A DNA stretch of 64,000 bases from contig CM041465.1 in the NCBI GenBank assembly GCA_023213395.1, forward strand, positions 205,909,741 to 205,973,740, in the 5' to 3' direction. The notes under the pieces are model-generated. The model did not search any database. It was not told the DNA's origin and saw only the letters and a list, made by a program, of their open reading frames with translations. Source of the DNA: Cycas panzhihuaensis. Taxonomy: Eukaryota; Cycadophyta. Positions 22,371 through 33,532 of the stretch are shown one piece after another; position 1 is the stretch's first letter; each line of letters begins with the position of its first letter. The translations under genes and the position numbers were made by a program.

Positions 22371-23229
22371 AATCCTAAATATACCTGGAATGGTGATTTT
22401 TGAGTTGAGCTATGATTGCTCTGTTGAAGGCAAATTGTAGGTATGGGAGACTTTCATCCTAGGTCTTGGGATGCTTGGCATTGTACCCTCATAACAATTG
22501 CACCATCGTCCTATTGACAACTTTGGTCTGGCCGTTAGTTTGAGGATGAAAGGCTGTGCTCGCCTTCAGCTTCATGTCCATCATTCCCCAAAGAGTTCGC
22601 CAAAAATGACTCAAAATTCTACTATCTCAATCAGAAATGATAGAATTGGGAAGCCCACAATGCTTCCATACGTGTTGGAAAAATAATCTAGCTATGTCTT
22701 CTCTTGTATGTGTTTTCCTACAGGGAATCAACACCACCATTTTACTGAATTGATCAACAACTACAAAAAAATAATCCATACCATTTTTGGTTTGTGGCAG
22801 TCCTCTAAGGAAATCCATGGAGATACCCTCCCATGGTCGTAATGGAACAGGAAGTGGAGTGTACAATCCCAACTTCCTATTGGCCAGCTTTGATGTGCTA
22901 CACAATGTACATCCTCGTGTTGCTGTAGTCACATCCTGCTGCATATTGGGCCGATATATATATCGTTGTAAATTCAACAATGATTTTTCCACTCCGAAGT
23001 GTCTTGCAACTTGAGAGGTGTGAGCTTCTCTTACACACTTCATTCGGTTTGCATGCTTTGGAATACAAAGTTTATCCTGCTTGAAAAGTAGACCATTTCT
23101 CAACTGAAAATCAACAAATTTCTTTCCTTGTTGTAGCTGCTCCAAGATAGGCTTAAATGCCTCATCTTCCATGTAAAAATCAGTATATTCATCATGGAAG
23201 AAAGGCTGAAATTGCAGAGCTACTAACAA
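22370..23229 (-). pseudogene. E5 integrase zinc finger and catalytic core
   Basis: Frame 22627-23229 holds the H2C2 zinc finger (EAHTSQVARHFGVEKS... and CTLCSTSK), then ISMDFLRGLPQTKNGMDYF with the first catalytic Asp and ..SIISD with the second. Downstream the third motif reads NGQTKVVNRT, where the catalytic Glu is a Lys codon (22522-22524). The enzyme would be inactive even if the frame were intact. Confidence 0.92.
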
Positions 23230-23533
23230 GCTAGAAATACCTTGCTATTGAGGAGGTCTGGATCACAAGTCTACAATTTTATTTGTTGTGCCTTTATTGT
23301 ACTTGACCACGATGTGAAACTACTGCAAATAGAACATCCACTTCATGTGCCTGGCCTGCTGCAACTTGGACTATGCCTGCAAGAATTGCAAAGGCTTGTG
23401 GTCGGTGTGGATGACCACTTCTTTTCCCAATAAGTAAGGTCTCTAATGCTTGACTGCTTGATGCAATGCATAGAGCTTCTTATCACAAACTGGGTAGTTT
23501 ATTACAACTCCATTAAAAGTCTCTGAATGGTAT
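23230..23533 (-). pseudogene. E5 RNase H, C-terminal part (left of E6)
   Basis: Minus strand shows KKLYALHQAVKH.RPYLLGKEVVIHTDHKPLQFL-like sequence with stops, ending close to the integrase start. Its N-terminal partner is at 30612 and beyond, on the other side of E6. Confidence 0.85.
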
Positions 23534-24470
23534 TGTTGATTTCATTTCTCACTACACTTGTGAGATAGTATACTTGTCAAGGAATCACTGGTAGTCTAGT
23601 TTAGGATATAGTCAACATGCATCATACACCAAAGTTATTGCAGATTTACTCATAATTTCACATAACGTCATCACAGATTACACACAACAGTACAATAATC
23701 AACAAGTATCCATCATACAAGCATCATAGTACATATAGAACATAGATTTCCATGTAACTCTTCTCTTTATTAAGCAATAGGTCTCATACAATTTGTTCTG
23801 GAATGTATCCCTTATACATTCCATCCATATACATAGAATTCTATCATATACATTCCAAAAGGAAATGCAACTGTTGTAACTCTGATTCGTACCACTAATT
23901 CTGCTTACTGGCTACTGTACCACCATGTGGAATGAATATTCGACTCTCACCCTGGAGAATATACCATAGGATTGAATTACTTGGCTCTCACCCTTGAGAA
24001 TGTGCCATGGAATGAATAACTCAACTCTCACCGCTGGAATGATCCTCAAAGCATCATTAAATGTCCCTTTGATGCCTTTTGGGTGAAAGGTTATGACCCA
24101 AAGTCATAACCATACCTTTTTGTCACCAAGGTACCCTTTCACTTTAATACATGATTAAGTCTCCTTAATGGTGTCTTTTCCATCCGTACGTCTGTACATC
24201 CGTCCTTCTGGGTTGACATCATCATTTTTGGCTGCCTTTGGGTTAGATCTATCCATGTGTACCTTGTTGTCTGCTAGCGTACTGAAAATGGTATGCACCT
24301 TGTGTTGCGTACCAAAAAAGGTACATATCTTTCATACATACCTAGATTGCATGTTTTCCACCTTTTTCCATTGTGTGTACCTCTGCATGGTTTGTACATG
24401 CATTCCTTTGGTCAATACAAGCTTGTATTCCATCTTCCTCATAGTCTATGTGCCAAAATATACCCTAACA
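23534..24470 (-). repeat. E6 3' LTR
   Basis: 937 bp, TGTTGATTTC...ATACCCTAACA. Contains two GAGAGCC/GGCTCTC-type repeats, shared with the family's other LTRs in this window (25563, 29663, 47968, about 50110). Confidence 0.9.
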
Positions 24471-24955
24471 TCTATCTCGAGTCGAGAAGATTGAGTTGAG
24501 CATCCCTACTTATCAAAATTTCAAAAATTTTAGGGTATCCTTCCCCCTTTCTGTTCTAAGGTTGCCCCTGCTACCTCTGCTCTCTCTTGTGTCTTGTGTA
24601 AAAAAAATTCAAAATTTCGTTGATTTGAGTGAGGGTTGCTATTATAGCATCTTTCTCTTTGATCTTCTCTTGAAGGGCAACTATTTCTGCCTTATACTCT
24701 TCTTCCATTTCCCTATGATTTTCCCATTTTGATTTTTTTCACTATGATTTTTTCCTTCACAATTTTTTTTTGTCATATTGCTTATTTGTATGATATGAGT
24801 TACGGTTGTTGTTTCTGTTTTTTGATTTTTTTGTGTTTTTTGTTTACACACCAAACTAAATCACGTTTTGGTATCAAGACAACTTTATTTGCCTTCAACT
24901 TCAAGCAACATGTTATAGTACAACCAATTGATTCCTTTGTTGAATTTGTCACTCC
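24471..24955 (-). other. E6 region between 3' LTR and integrase remnant, no gene
   Basis: T-rich on the plus strand with only low-complexity open frames. No clear purine tract at the LTR edge. Confidence 0.5.
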
Positions 24956-25557
24956 CTAGTTGTGATAGGGTTTGAGTTTACTGCCCTTGACCATTTTAGG
25001 GAGTAGTTGGCCTGCTAGTTTCTTCAACTGGATAGTGCGATTCTTGTACATCTTCTCAATCATATATGGGCCTTTTTAATGCATCTTCAATTCTCCCTGG
25101 GGTGTTCGGGATTCGTTGTCGAATTGTCATACTCGATCACCTTTCTTGAAATATGATGTCTTGTCGTGGTAGTCGTGCCTTGTCTTTTTTTGCCTTTTCC
25201 TTGGTGTGGTATGGTTTGTCAATTTCTTCTTATGGTCCCTTAATTGATCTTTGTTTATTATTCCTTCTCCCAACCAATGTTCTCTACAATGTATCGAGTG
25301 AGTAGTTCCATATAGTCGTTCTTCGTAAAAGGGCTTCACATAATCTCCAATGTATTCTTCATGATTTCTTTCCTCTGGAGTGGCAATTTTGTTTCCTAGA
25401 CTAGAATCTCTAGGGATACTCTCAATAGGTTCCTTTTCTTCTTCCTCAGATTTGGTGTCAATGGTTGAAAAGGACCTTTTGCTAAGTGGGTGTACCTCTA
25501 AAGAAGATGAGGAAGGTTCGTTACTTCCTTCCTCAGGTTGGGATAGGGGTGGGGAAG
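24956..25557 (-). pseudogene. E6 integrase C-terminal module
   Basis: Frame 25127-25585 carries an acidic and Ser-rich stretch and ends SYFKKGDRV. With one stop the sequence continues as QFDNESRTPQGELKMH, KGPYMIEKMYKNRTIQLKKL and VKGSKLKPYH, a GPY/F-like integrase tail. The catalytic core that should precede it is absent; the polyprotein joins directly from the protease-linked region. Confidence 0.75.
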
Positions 25558-25562
25558 GGCAG

Positions 25563-26430
25563 TGTTGGAGCATATTGTGACACACTGGGCTATGGGCAGA
25601 CTAGAGAGAGGCTGGGTATCCTTGGATTGTGCAGGTATGGACCGTACGAAGGTATGCATGCAACAAGAAGTGAAGAATTCAAAGATTCGCATTATGATGT
25701 GCGTGCACTGCAAAGGTACGCAATACATATACGCACACCCCGTGCGTAACGCAAGCAAACAGAAATGGTACGCACAAGAAGACTGGATAGAAGGAAGCTT
25801 GGGATGACGTCAGACGTACGTACGGACGAGTTAAGATAGCCAATTAAGGGAACTAACCAATGGTTAGGAAGAGGTACGCTTGACTGAAAAGGTACGATTA
25901 TGACAGACAGTCATAACCCTTCAGCCAAAGGACACCAAAGGAGCGTATTTAAGTGGCTTCACAAGGACCATTCGGTTAGGGTGAGAGCCGAGTGATTCAA
26001 TCCTATGGTATACTCTCTAGGTTGAGAGCCAAATATTCCAGTACGCATTGGTACGGAGACCAGTACGCATGATAGTAGCCTAAGCCGTGTATTTTGATGG
26101 GTACCTCCTGGGTATGCATGTGACAGAGTGAATGTATGAGGCTGGAATGCACAGGGAATGCATTCCAGCACCTTGTGTAAAAGAACTTATTGCTTAATAA
26201 AATAAAAGTTGCGTGGAAATTGTGGATTCTTTGTGTTTGCAAGGATTGAATGTGAAATAGGTGTTGATCTCTCGTGTGTCGTTGTCTTTGTCAGAATCAT
26301 GTGGAAATGTTAATAAATCTGTGTGAACTATGTGGATGATGATGTTGACGGTATCCTAAACTAGACTATAACCTGTGTAACCTTGACAAGTGTATTGATC
26401 TCATAAGGGGTGTGAATCTCTAAGTCAACA
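25563..26430 (+). repeat. Solo LTR of the E6 family inserted in E6
   Basis: 868 bp, TGTTGGAGCA...AAGTCAACA, in the opposite orientation to the host element. Exact TSD GGCAG at 25558-25562 and 26431-26435. It contains TATTTAAG near 25947, GAGAGCC repeats near 25982 and 26020, and AATAAAATAAAAG near 26195, consistent with U3, R and polyadenylation parts. Confidence 0.9.
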
Positions 26431-26435
26431 GGCAG

Positions 26436-27300
26436 TCTACCTCAAGACCCACATCGGAGGTAGAGGGAAGGTTAGGGTTAAAGGGGGTTAGGGTATCGAG
26501 AGGTGAATTAGGGTAAGGGTTTGGGTTAAAAGGGGGATTTGGGTTTGGGTCTAGGATTTCTATGTTATTATTAGCACTTGATAATCAAAAGATTTAGATT
26601 TAATATCAATGTCCTCAGTTACATACCGAGAAAGTAGGTTACACCTATAGGATGAGGGATTGATTTCATATACATCTTGCAACTAATAATCCACGAATTT
26701 TGTCCCGCTTTCATCATCGATGAGTTGTAAATTTCTCTGAAATGTGTGGGTTCCTCTCTTGAGGCTTTATCAACTTAGTTGGTTCTTCAATAGTTCGATA
26801 CAAGTTTCCTTCATCAAAAGAGGATGTCGTTTCCTCACTTGCAATAGTTGTGCTAGGTGCGTCATCTAGTATTATCTCAATAGATTCTTTCCCCAACATC
26901 TGGAGGACCACTTCACTTCCACCATCTGATAATGTAAAGGTCACATCTCTCCAATTCTAGAGACACTGAGTTTTATACAACCATGGATGACCCAACAAGG
27001 CTGGATCAGGTTTTGTACCTTTTTCCGTCTCCACGATTGTAAAATTGATTCATACTGTGATTTCTACCACATCCACCTTGATGTTGGCTAGTTTTCTGAC
27101 TGGTCTTACCGATAATTCATTTGCCAATTTCAATGAATAATTTGCCACTTCCAACTTAGGGCTTCTCGAATTCTGCCATGTCGAGGTTGGTAAAACGTTC
27201 ACAACGGCTCCTCCATCTACAATTACCCTCGAAATTTTTCTCCCAGTACTATGATTGCAGCCATTGGATCCAAGTCGAAGGATGGCATCAATTTTTTTAA
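26436..27300 (-). pseudogene. E6 aspartic protease region
   Basis: On the minus strand near 27200-27260 it reads VIVDGGAVVNVLPTSTW, with DGG at the retropepsin active site. KLEVANYSLKLANELSVRPV follows and then LLGHPWLYKTQC. The open frame 26714-26944 is the downstream linker. E7 uses the same DGG variant (IIDGGLGVKVL). Broken by stops. Confidence 0.8.
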
Positions 27301-28140
27301 ACTCTTAGTGACTTCTCGTTGCTGTAATATCCCTACTTTGATCCAATCTATGACTTGGTATAAAGGGATTGTTAACTGTAACTATTTCACTAGATTTTTC
27401 ATTAGCAACAACATTTGTGGGATGTCTTCCATTGGTAATCCTCTTAACTCCTCCATTTGCACCAATTGAGGTTGTGTCTTCTGTTCCTCAGGTATTTTCT
27501 CTTTTTGTTTGTTTTTTCTCACATATACATGTTTTGTTTTTGGTTTGCCCATTGGTAGCATTGTCTCAGATTGGGTTAATTCCTCCAATACTTGTTTTGC
27601 TTGTTTAAATTGATCTATTTCAATTTTTGGGTTTGGGTATTTTTCATCCATTCTCCCTTTCTGCTTATTCTAGAGTTTTATGTTTTTACTATTTTCTAGG
27701 ATAATAGTCATTAAATTGGTTGCTTTTGCCTTCCCTTTACAATCCTCCGTTCTGTGCTCACTTGGTCCACAGTTGTTGCATACAAACAATTTATGTTCAT
27801 ATTCTTGTTTGGTTGGGCAATCTGATTTCCAATGCCTGAATTGTAGACAAATCAAACATCTCCCCATTTGTTGTTTTTTCTTTGAGAATTCTTGTGTACT
27901 TCTTGTTGTTTATACATTTTGAGGTGGGTTGCTCCCTCTTTCCTGACCTCGTCCTCTATAAGCTCTTCCCCTAGAGCTATAGAAACAGCCTCTTGTATTA
28001 TGACTATCCATGTCACATATATGACACCATCTATCCTTTTGGTGCATTGCACTATTTTTTGGATTGGCTTCGCATTCCTTAGTTGTATGTGAACTTTCCT
28101 CGCAAATATGGCACCAATTCTCGATTTTAAATTCCTAGTC
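27301..28140 (-). pseudogene. E6 gag C-terminus with CCHC knuckles
   Basis: Frame 27670-27867 has two knuckles: CLICLQFRHWKSDC and CNNCGPSEHRTEDC. Further up, WCHICDMDSHNTRGC and WCHICEESSHTTKEC form two more near 28000-28130. Frame 27382-27651 is a Lys/Gln-rich linker similar to 52221-52466 in E9. Multiple knuckles would contact the RNA genome. Confidence 0.85.
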
Positions 28141-29521
28141 CTTCTTTTTATTCACTCCTTCCTCTTCTTTGTTATTTCTTATTGTAAGTCTTGCTACCTC
28201 TTTTCTTAGAGTTCCAATTTCTGACTCTTCTTTTGAGATTCCCATTTGGACAAAGGGTCAATTATGTTGGTTTTGTTTTATTTCTCTTATCTCTTCTTGT
28301 AATCTTAGTAATAGGGGATCATGCCCTTCGGCTTGGGCATCCATCTCCGCTTCAAAGTCCAACGATAAATCTTCAGCATTTTTGAATGATTTTAACGGAT
28401 GCGTATGCATCATAGACCTCAATTTTTCATTTAATTCTCTGACGAAATAGTTCTTCATATTGTGGTCTGTAACTGTCTCGTTAATCATGTTGGCAACAAT
28501 GATTTTCATATGACTGATGTAAGTTAACACTGATTCGCCAAGCCTCTGCTTTATTTCTCTCAGGGCAATCTCCACAGCTTCATTACTTTAAAAATTTTGA
28601 AATCTTTCCTTAAAGGATTTCTTTATATTCTCCCAGGTTTTGTTTTATCCAACTCTTTGTACCATGCCAACGATACTACCCTTAGTGTGCAGGCAAATCT
28701 CGCCTTTATTTTATCTTCGTCTGTGATTTTATTCACATTGATCAAATTTTGGAATAAATACACGTGCTCTGCTACATTTGAGGTGTCGTTGAAGATGAGT
28801 TTATCGAAATATCTGAAATTGTCCATTCTTGGTGACTGTACTGGTGTCCCACCCAGTGGTGATCCTTCTCTTTTTGCCTCCTCAATGAATTCTACTTCTT
28901 TTTCTCCACCCTTCACTTTAGGTGGTGTATGTGGGGTGCTTGGTGTAGCACTATCTCTTCCAAATAGAGGATTCTTGAATGGCGTTTTTAGATGCACTGG
29001 CTTCGGTACTCTTGGCACTTGTATCGTCAATAGTGTGACCACTAAATATGACTACTCAGACCCCCTGTCCAGTGAATCCTCAAATAGTTGCCTTGTTAGT
29101 TTATTCTCTCAATATGCCGAGGGACCTTCCTCTACCTTCTTCTCGTTATCACTTAGGTCCTTCAGGGTATCATCCACAGGTGTATTTTCCTTCTTCCCTA
29201 GGGTGTCGTTTTGTTCCACATTTCTTCTTGTTTTTTCCTCCTTTTCGGGCTTAAAAGGTCATATTTGATTGGAGCAGGCGTTAGTACCATTTGCTCGCCA
29301 TTATTTTCCTCTCCTTGTTCTTGAGGTGTCTGGGCTCCACTTGCCTTAGATTCTTCAACGGAGTGTCCCTTAATCTTGTTATTATGTAAACTCAATCTTC
29401 TTGCCCTTCTTAATTTTGACTCCTTTGACCATCGTAATACCCTTTGTCTGCTTGTTTCTTTCCCCTTAGGTGAAGTACCCTTTTGTGGCTCTCCTGCCCT
29501 TAAAGGCCTCTTGGTTGGCAT
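28141..29521 (-). pseudogene. E6 gag capsid region
   Basis: Starts at 29521 (MPTKRPLRAGEPQKGTSPKG), then 28623-29042 with FDKLIFNDTSNVAEHVYLFQ, RFACTLRVVSLAWYKEL. Then 28258-28575 with REIKQRLGESVLTYISHMK and YFVRELNEKLRSMM. This is a Gypsy retrotransposon gag domain. Frameshifts near 29100 and 28600. It is clearly homologous to E9 gag at 63040-63707. Confidence 0.88.
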
Positions 29522-29648
29522 TGGAAGGTCCCCTAGTTGTTGGAGGCTTAGCTACAGTCCGCCATCACGATGATAGCCAGGGTCCTTTGTCCTTTGAACA
29601 TTCTCCCCTTGTGAAACTCTTGGCCCTGGTCCCTCCTCAGTGGACGTA

Positions 29649-29662
29649 GGCAACAGAACCAA
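29649..29662 (-). other. E6 primer-binding site, degenerate
   Basis: Element strand TTGGTTCTGTTGCC next to the LTR. It resembles the TGGCGCCGTTGCC site of many plant Gypsy elements with several changes. Confidence 0.6.
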
Positions 29663-30611
29663 TGTTGATTTTAAGGTTCACTACAATTGTGAAACTTGCA
29701 CTCGTCAAGGAATCACTGGTAGTCTAGTTTAGGATATAGTCAACATGCTTCATACACCAAAGTTATCGCAAACTTACTCATAATTCCACATAATGTCATC
29801 ACAGATTACACACAGTAGTACAATGATCAACAAGTATCCATCATATAAGCATCATAGTACATATAGAACACAGATTTCCACGTAACTCTTCTCTTTATTA
29901 AGCAATAGGTCTCATACAATTAATTGTGGAATGTATCCCTTATACATTCCAGCCATATACACAGAATTCTGTCACATACATTCCAAAAGGGAATGCATCA
30001 CAAAATGCATCATTTGTAACTCTGATCTGTATCATTGATTTTGCTTGCTAGCTACCGTACCACCATGTGAAATGAATGCTCGACTCTCACTCTTGAGAGT
30101 ATACCATAGGATTGAATTACTCGGCTCTCACCCTTGAGAATATGCCATGGAATGAATAACTCAGCTCTCACCACTGGAATGATCCTCAAAGCATCATTAA
30201 ATATGTCCCTTTGATGCCTTTTGGGTGAAAGGTTATGACCCAAAGTCATAACCATACCTTTTTGTCACCAAGGCACCCTTTCACTTTAACACATTGTTAA
30301 GTCTCCTTAATGGTGTCTTTTTCTGCCGTACGTCCGTATGTACGTCCTTCTAGGCTGATGTCATCATTTCTGGGTGACTTTGGGTTAGCTTTGTCCATAT
30401 GTACTTTGTTGTCTGCTAGCGTACCAAAAATGGTATTCACCCTGTGTTGCGTACCAAAAAATGTACGTATCTGTCATATGTACCCAGATTGCATGTTTTC
30501 CACCTTTTCCATTGTGCGTACCTCTGTATGGTCCATACCTGCATTCCTTTGGTCAATACAAGCTTGTATTCCATCTTCCTTATAGTCTACGTGCCAAAAT
30601 ATACCCCAACA
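29663..30611 (-). repeat. E6 5' LTR
   Basis: 949 bp, TGTTGATTTTAAGG...ATACCCCAACA, colinear with 23534-24470. Confidence 0.9.
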
Positions 30612-30915
30612 GATATGCTATTGGTCTTCCCCCTTGCTTCAACACTGCTCCCATGGCATAGCCTGAAGCATCAGCCTCCAACTCAAACGGTTTTTGCAAT
30701 GAGGGTAAGGCTAACATCGGCGCTTCATAAATTTTTTGCTTTAGAAGCCTGAAAGCTTTCTCTTTTTTCATTCCCCCCAATAGAACTTTGCATTCTCTCC
30801 TGTGAATGCATGAAGAGGTGCTGCAATTTGAGAGAATTTGAAAATAAATTTTCTTAAATATTGATGAGCACCAATGAAACTTCTTACCTCTATGGTTCTC
30901 TTGGGTGTAGGCCAA
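30612..30915 (-). pseudogene. E5 RNase H, N-terminal part (right of E6)
   Basis: Reads EKAFRLLKQKIYEAPMLAL, QKPFELEADASGYAMGAVL and GGRPIAYL, where DASGYAMG carries the first RNase H acidic residue. It is cut at 30612 by E6. Confidence 0.9.
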
Positions 30916-31600
30916 TTGAGAATGACTCTAATCTTTGCTAGGTTAATCTTCAATTCTCCTCCAATTACAAATCCCAAGAAAATGAGAGATTGCTTCCCAA
31001 ACTCGCACTTCTTTAGGTTAAGTTTTAGCTGCTGCTCTTGAAGAACTTTGAACACTTGCTCAACATGTTGGAGGTGCTCCTCCCAAGTTTGACTGAAAAT
31101 CAGAATATCATCCAGATAAACAATAACAAAATCATCAATGAAGGGTCTCAATACCTCATTCATCAACCTCATGAAGGTGGTAGGTGTGTTGCACAAGCCA
31201 AAAGGCATCACCATCCATTCCAATAGCCCTTGATTCAATTTGAACGCTGTCTTCCAAGTGTTCTCCTTCCGGATTCGAATGTGATGTTAGCCTGATTTCA
31301 TGTCTAACTTGCTGAAATATCTTGTGGACTGCAATTGGTCCAACAAATCATCTATCTGTGGTAGGGGATGTCAATTCTTTATGGTAATCTTGTTCAAATC
31401 CCAGTCAATGCACATTCTCCAACCTCCATCTTTCTTTGGCACCAAAACAATAGGTGAATTGCAAGGGGAACAACTCGGATTGATCATTTCTTGCTCCAAG
31501 AGTTCTTGAATTTGGTTCTTAATCTCTTCATTCTCCAAAACAGAGTTCCGATAGAGACTAAGATTGGGCAAAGGTGAATCAACAACCAATTGGATTTCAT
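30768..31600 (-). pseudogene. E5 reverse transcriptase
   Basis: Frame 31371-31589 has ELLEQEMINPSCSPCNSPIV and LVPKKDGGWRMCIDW; frame 30768-31238 has VMPFGLCNTPTTFMRLMNEV, the catalytic VYLDDILIFS and LGFVIGGELKIN. Both are standard Gypsy RT motifs. A stop-containing gap at 31240-31370 separates the two frames. Confidence 0.93.
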
Positions 31601-31699
31601 GTTCAATTTCCCTCTTAGGGGGTAGCCCTTTTGGCTCCTGGAATACGCCATTATACCTATTCCTTAGGCCTTTACTTGCTGCAATTATTTCCTATCTAG

Positions 31700-32235
31700 T
31701 GCCTACGTTGAGGGCTTTGCTTGCTCCTTTTCTTCCACATTTTGCTTCACCATCATCAGCACAAATTTCCCACAAGCATTAATCAATCTTTTTTCTTGTT
31801 GGGAGGATATGAGGGAGATCTTCTTTTGTGGTTTTGATGCATTGATCAAATATGATTTCCTATCCTTGATGAATTGAATCTTTCTTAGCCTCCTATGATG
31901 GATTCCATCTCTATCATAGAGATATGGGCTGCCAAACACAACTTGAAAAATGTCCAAAGGAACCACTTTACATTCAACTTTATCAATGAATATTTCTGAA
32001 ATTGCAAATTTGAACTTACATTGGTGAGTAACCTGTTGTTCTAAATCTTCTTGCAACCATTCAAGAGGATATGGTTTTGGATGTGCATGCATTTTTAATC
32101 CCAGCTTTTTCACTAATGCCTCTGAGATTAAATTCTTTTGGCTTCCTCCATCAAAAATGACATCAACCATACTTTGTTTCCCTTGAATTCTCACCATGAA
32201 GAGCTCCTTTGTAATCTCTGGATCAACCTATTGAT
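31700..32235 (-). pseudogene. E5 aspartic protease
   Basis: Frame 31703-32197 reads MVDVIFDGGSQKNLISEALV, where DGGS is in the place of the D(S/T)G active site, then KKLGLKMHAHPKPYPLEWL and FGSPYLYDRDGIHH. This matches the plant Gypsy retropepsin layout. The segment after it links to RT. Confidence 0.85.
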
Positions 32236-33338
32236 GGTTGTTTTTAGGTTCAACATTAGCCATGTGCATCAACTTCTCATGGGCTTCTTTGGTGCCACAA
32301 ATGTCTTCAACTCCAACAGAATTAAGTAAAGCTTTACCTTTTTCTTTAGCTTTACCCTTGTTCTTGGGCTGCTTCTCCAGATGTAAAAACCAACAATCTT
32401 CTATGCTGTGTCCTACCCGCTTGCAATGCGTGCAAGAGGCTTTGATTTGAGTGGTATTGGCTTATTTCTTTTTGCCAAAACCCCCAATTGATTGCTGTCC
32501 TACTTTTCTTGGAAACTTCTTTCCTTGGGTTGGTTTGTTGCTACCGTCTTGAGGTGCAAACCTTTTCCTTTCTACGTAAATCTTCTTGTTCCTCTTCTCT
32601 ATGGCAATCGCTTTCTTGCTGGCTTCATTAAGCATTGTCACTTCAAACAATTGAAGTTCTTGTTGAATGTGTTGGTGTAATCCTCCAATATATTTCAGCA
32701 TTATGTCTTTGCCCAGTAAAGAGATGCCCAAGACAACAACTTGCTTCTGAAATTCTGTTGTGTAATCTTGGATATTTTGGCCTCTTTCTTGTCTATAATA
32801 CTGCCATCTTATCCTCAGCTGCGCTTCATACCCAATGGGGTAAAATTGCTTCTTAATGAGAGTTTTGAATTGCTACCATGTGATTTTAGCCATATTATGG
32901 GATTTTGAGATATGCATTCCACTAAACCAATGCATGTTTGGATAGTTTTAACCAAGCAAAGGTGATTCTCTGCTGGTTCTTATACCCATAAATTGAGAAG
33001 TATGTCTCCAATTGGTCCAACCAATTATCTAACTTTTCAGCATCTAGGGTTCCATTATAGATGGGCAATTCAAGTTTTGCCTCTACCTTGAATGGATGTG
33101 CTGTCAAAGGACTGTCATCTCCTTCTTCCTCATCTTGTTGGTCATCTGCAGGTCCCTCTTGGGTACCTTCACTTGTCTCTCCTTTTATTGGTTCATCTTC
33201 TTCCTTCTTCTTGCCTTTGACTGTTGAAGAGGATGTGACCTGTTGGGAAATAAGCTGCGCCACAAGTTGAGTTAACCTATCGAGATTTTGTTCTATCCTT
33301 AAGAACCTTTTCTCCATCTCTTGATCTAGTTTAGCCAT
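32236..33338 (-). pseudogene. E5 gag
   Basis: It starts at 33338 with MAKLDQEMEKRFLRIEQNLD and an acidic linker, then FKVEAKLELPIYNGTLDAEK, a Gypsy gag N-terminus. Frame 32462-32731 (YIGGLHQHIQQELQLFEVTML) is the C-terminal capsid part. A CX2C-like knuckle near 32395-32450 (C.HCKRVGHSIEDC on the minus strand) is readable. Frameshift near 32900. Confidence 0.88.
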
Positions 33339-33513
33339 TTTCCTTCGCTATCTATGCACTTTCTCAAGAGGTTCAGTCAAAGGTTCACCAGTTAATTGCT
33401 ATTGAAACCTAGTTTTCATATACTCTTTCACACGACAAAAATAATGAGGTTTTTCTCTTTTTTTTTTCCTTTTTTTCGAAAATCCCTAAACTCCCAAGGG
33501 TTTTAAAAACTAT
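33339..33513 (-). other. E5 leader
   Basis: Short 5' leader between primer site and gag, with poly-A/T tracts and no gene. Confidence 0.7.
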
Positions 33514-33525
33514 GCTCTGATACCA
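33514..33525 (-). other. E5 primer-binding site
   Basis: Element strand TGGTATCAGAGC, initiator-Met type, seven bases from the LTR end. Confidence 0.9.
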
Positions 33526-33532
33526 AAAATAT

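Larger units (their letters stand above)
23534..30611 (-). mobile_element. E6: non-autonomous Ty3/gypsy element inserted in E5 RNase H
   Basis: LTRs at 23534-24470 and 29663-30611 with TG..CA ends. Flanks GGTAT (23529-23533) and GATAT (30612-30616) are a TSD with one change. In the minus direction it has primer site, gag, knuckles, protease, then only an integrase C-terminal module. No RT, RNase H or integrase core is present in the 4.3 kb of own internal sequence. Confidence 0.88.

Noticed and set aside
26460-26560. Telomere-like GGGTTAG and GGGTTTGGG runs
   Set aside because: Units are irregular and the stretch falls in an E6 polyprotein linker on the minus strand. It is not an ordered TTTAGGG array, so an interstitial telomere is not supported.
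28597-29268. 223-codon plus-strand open frame
   Set aside because: It is the antisense shadow of E6 gag.
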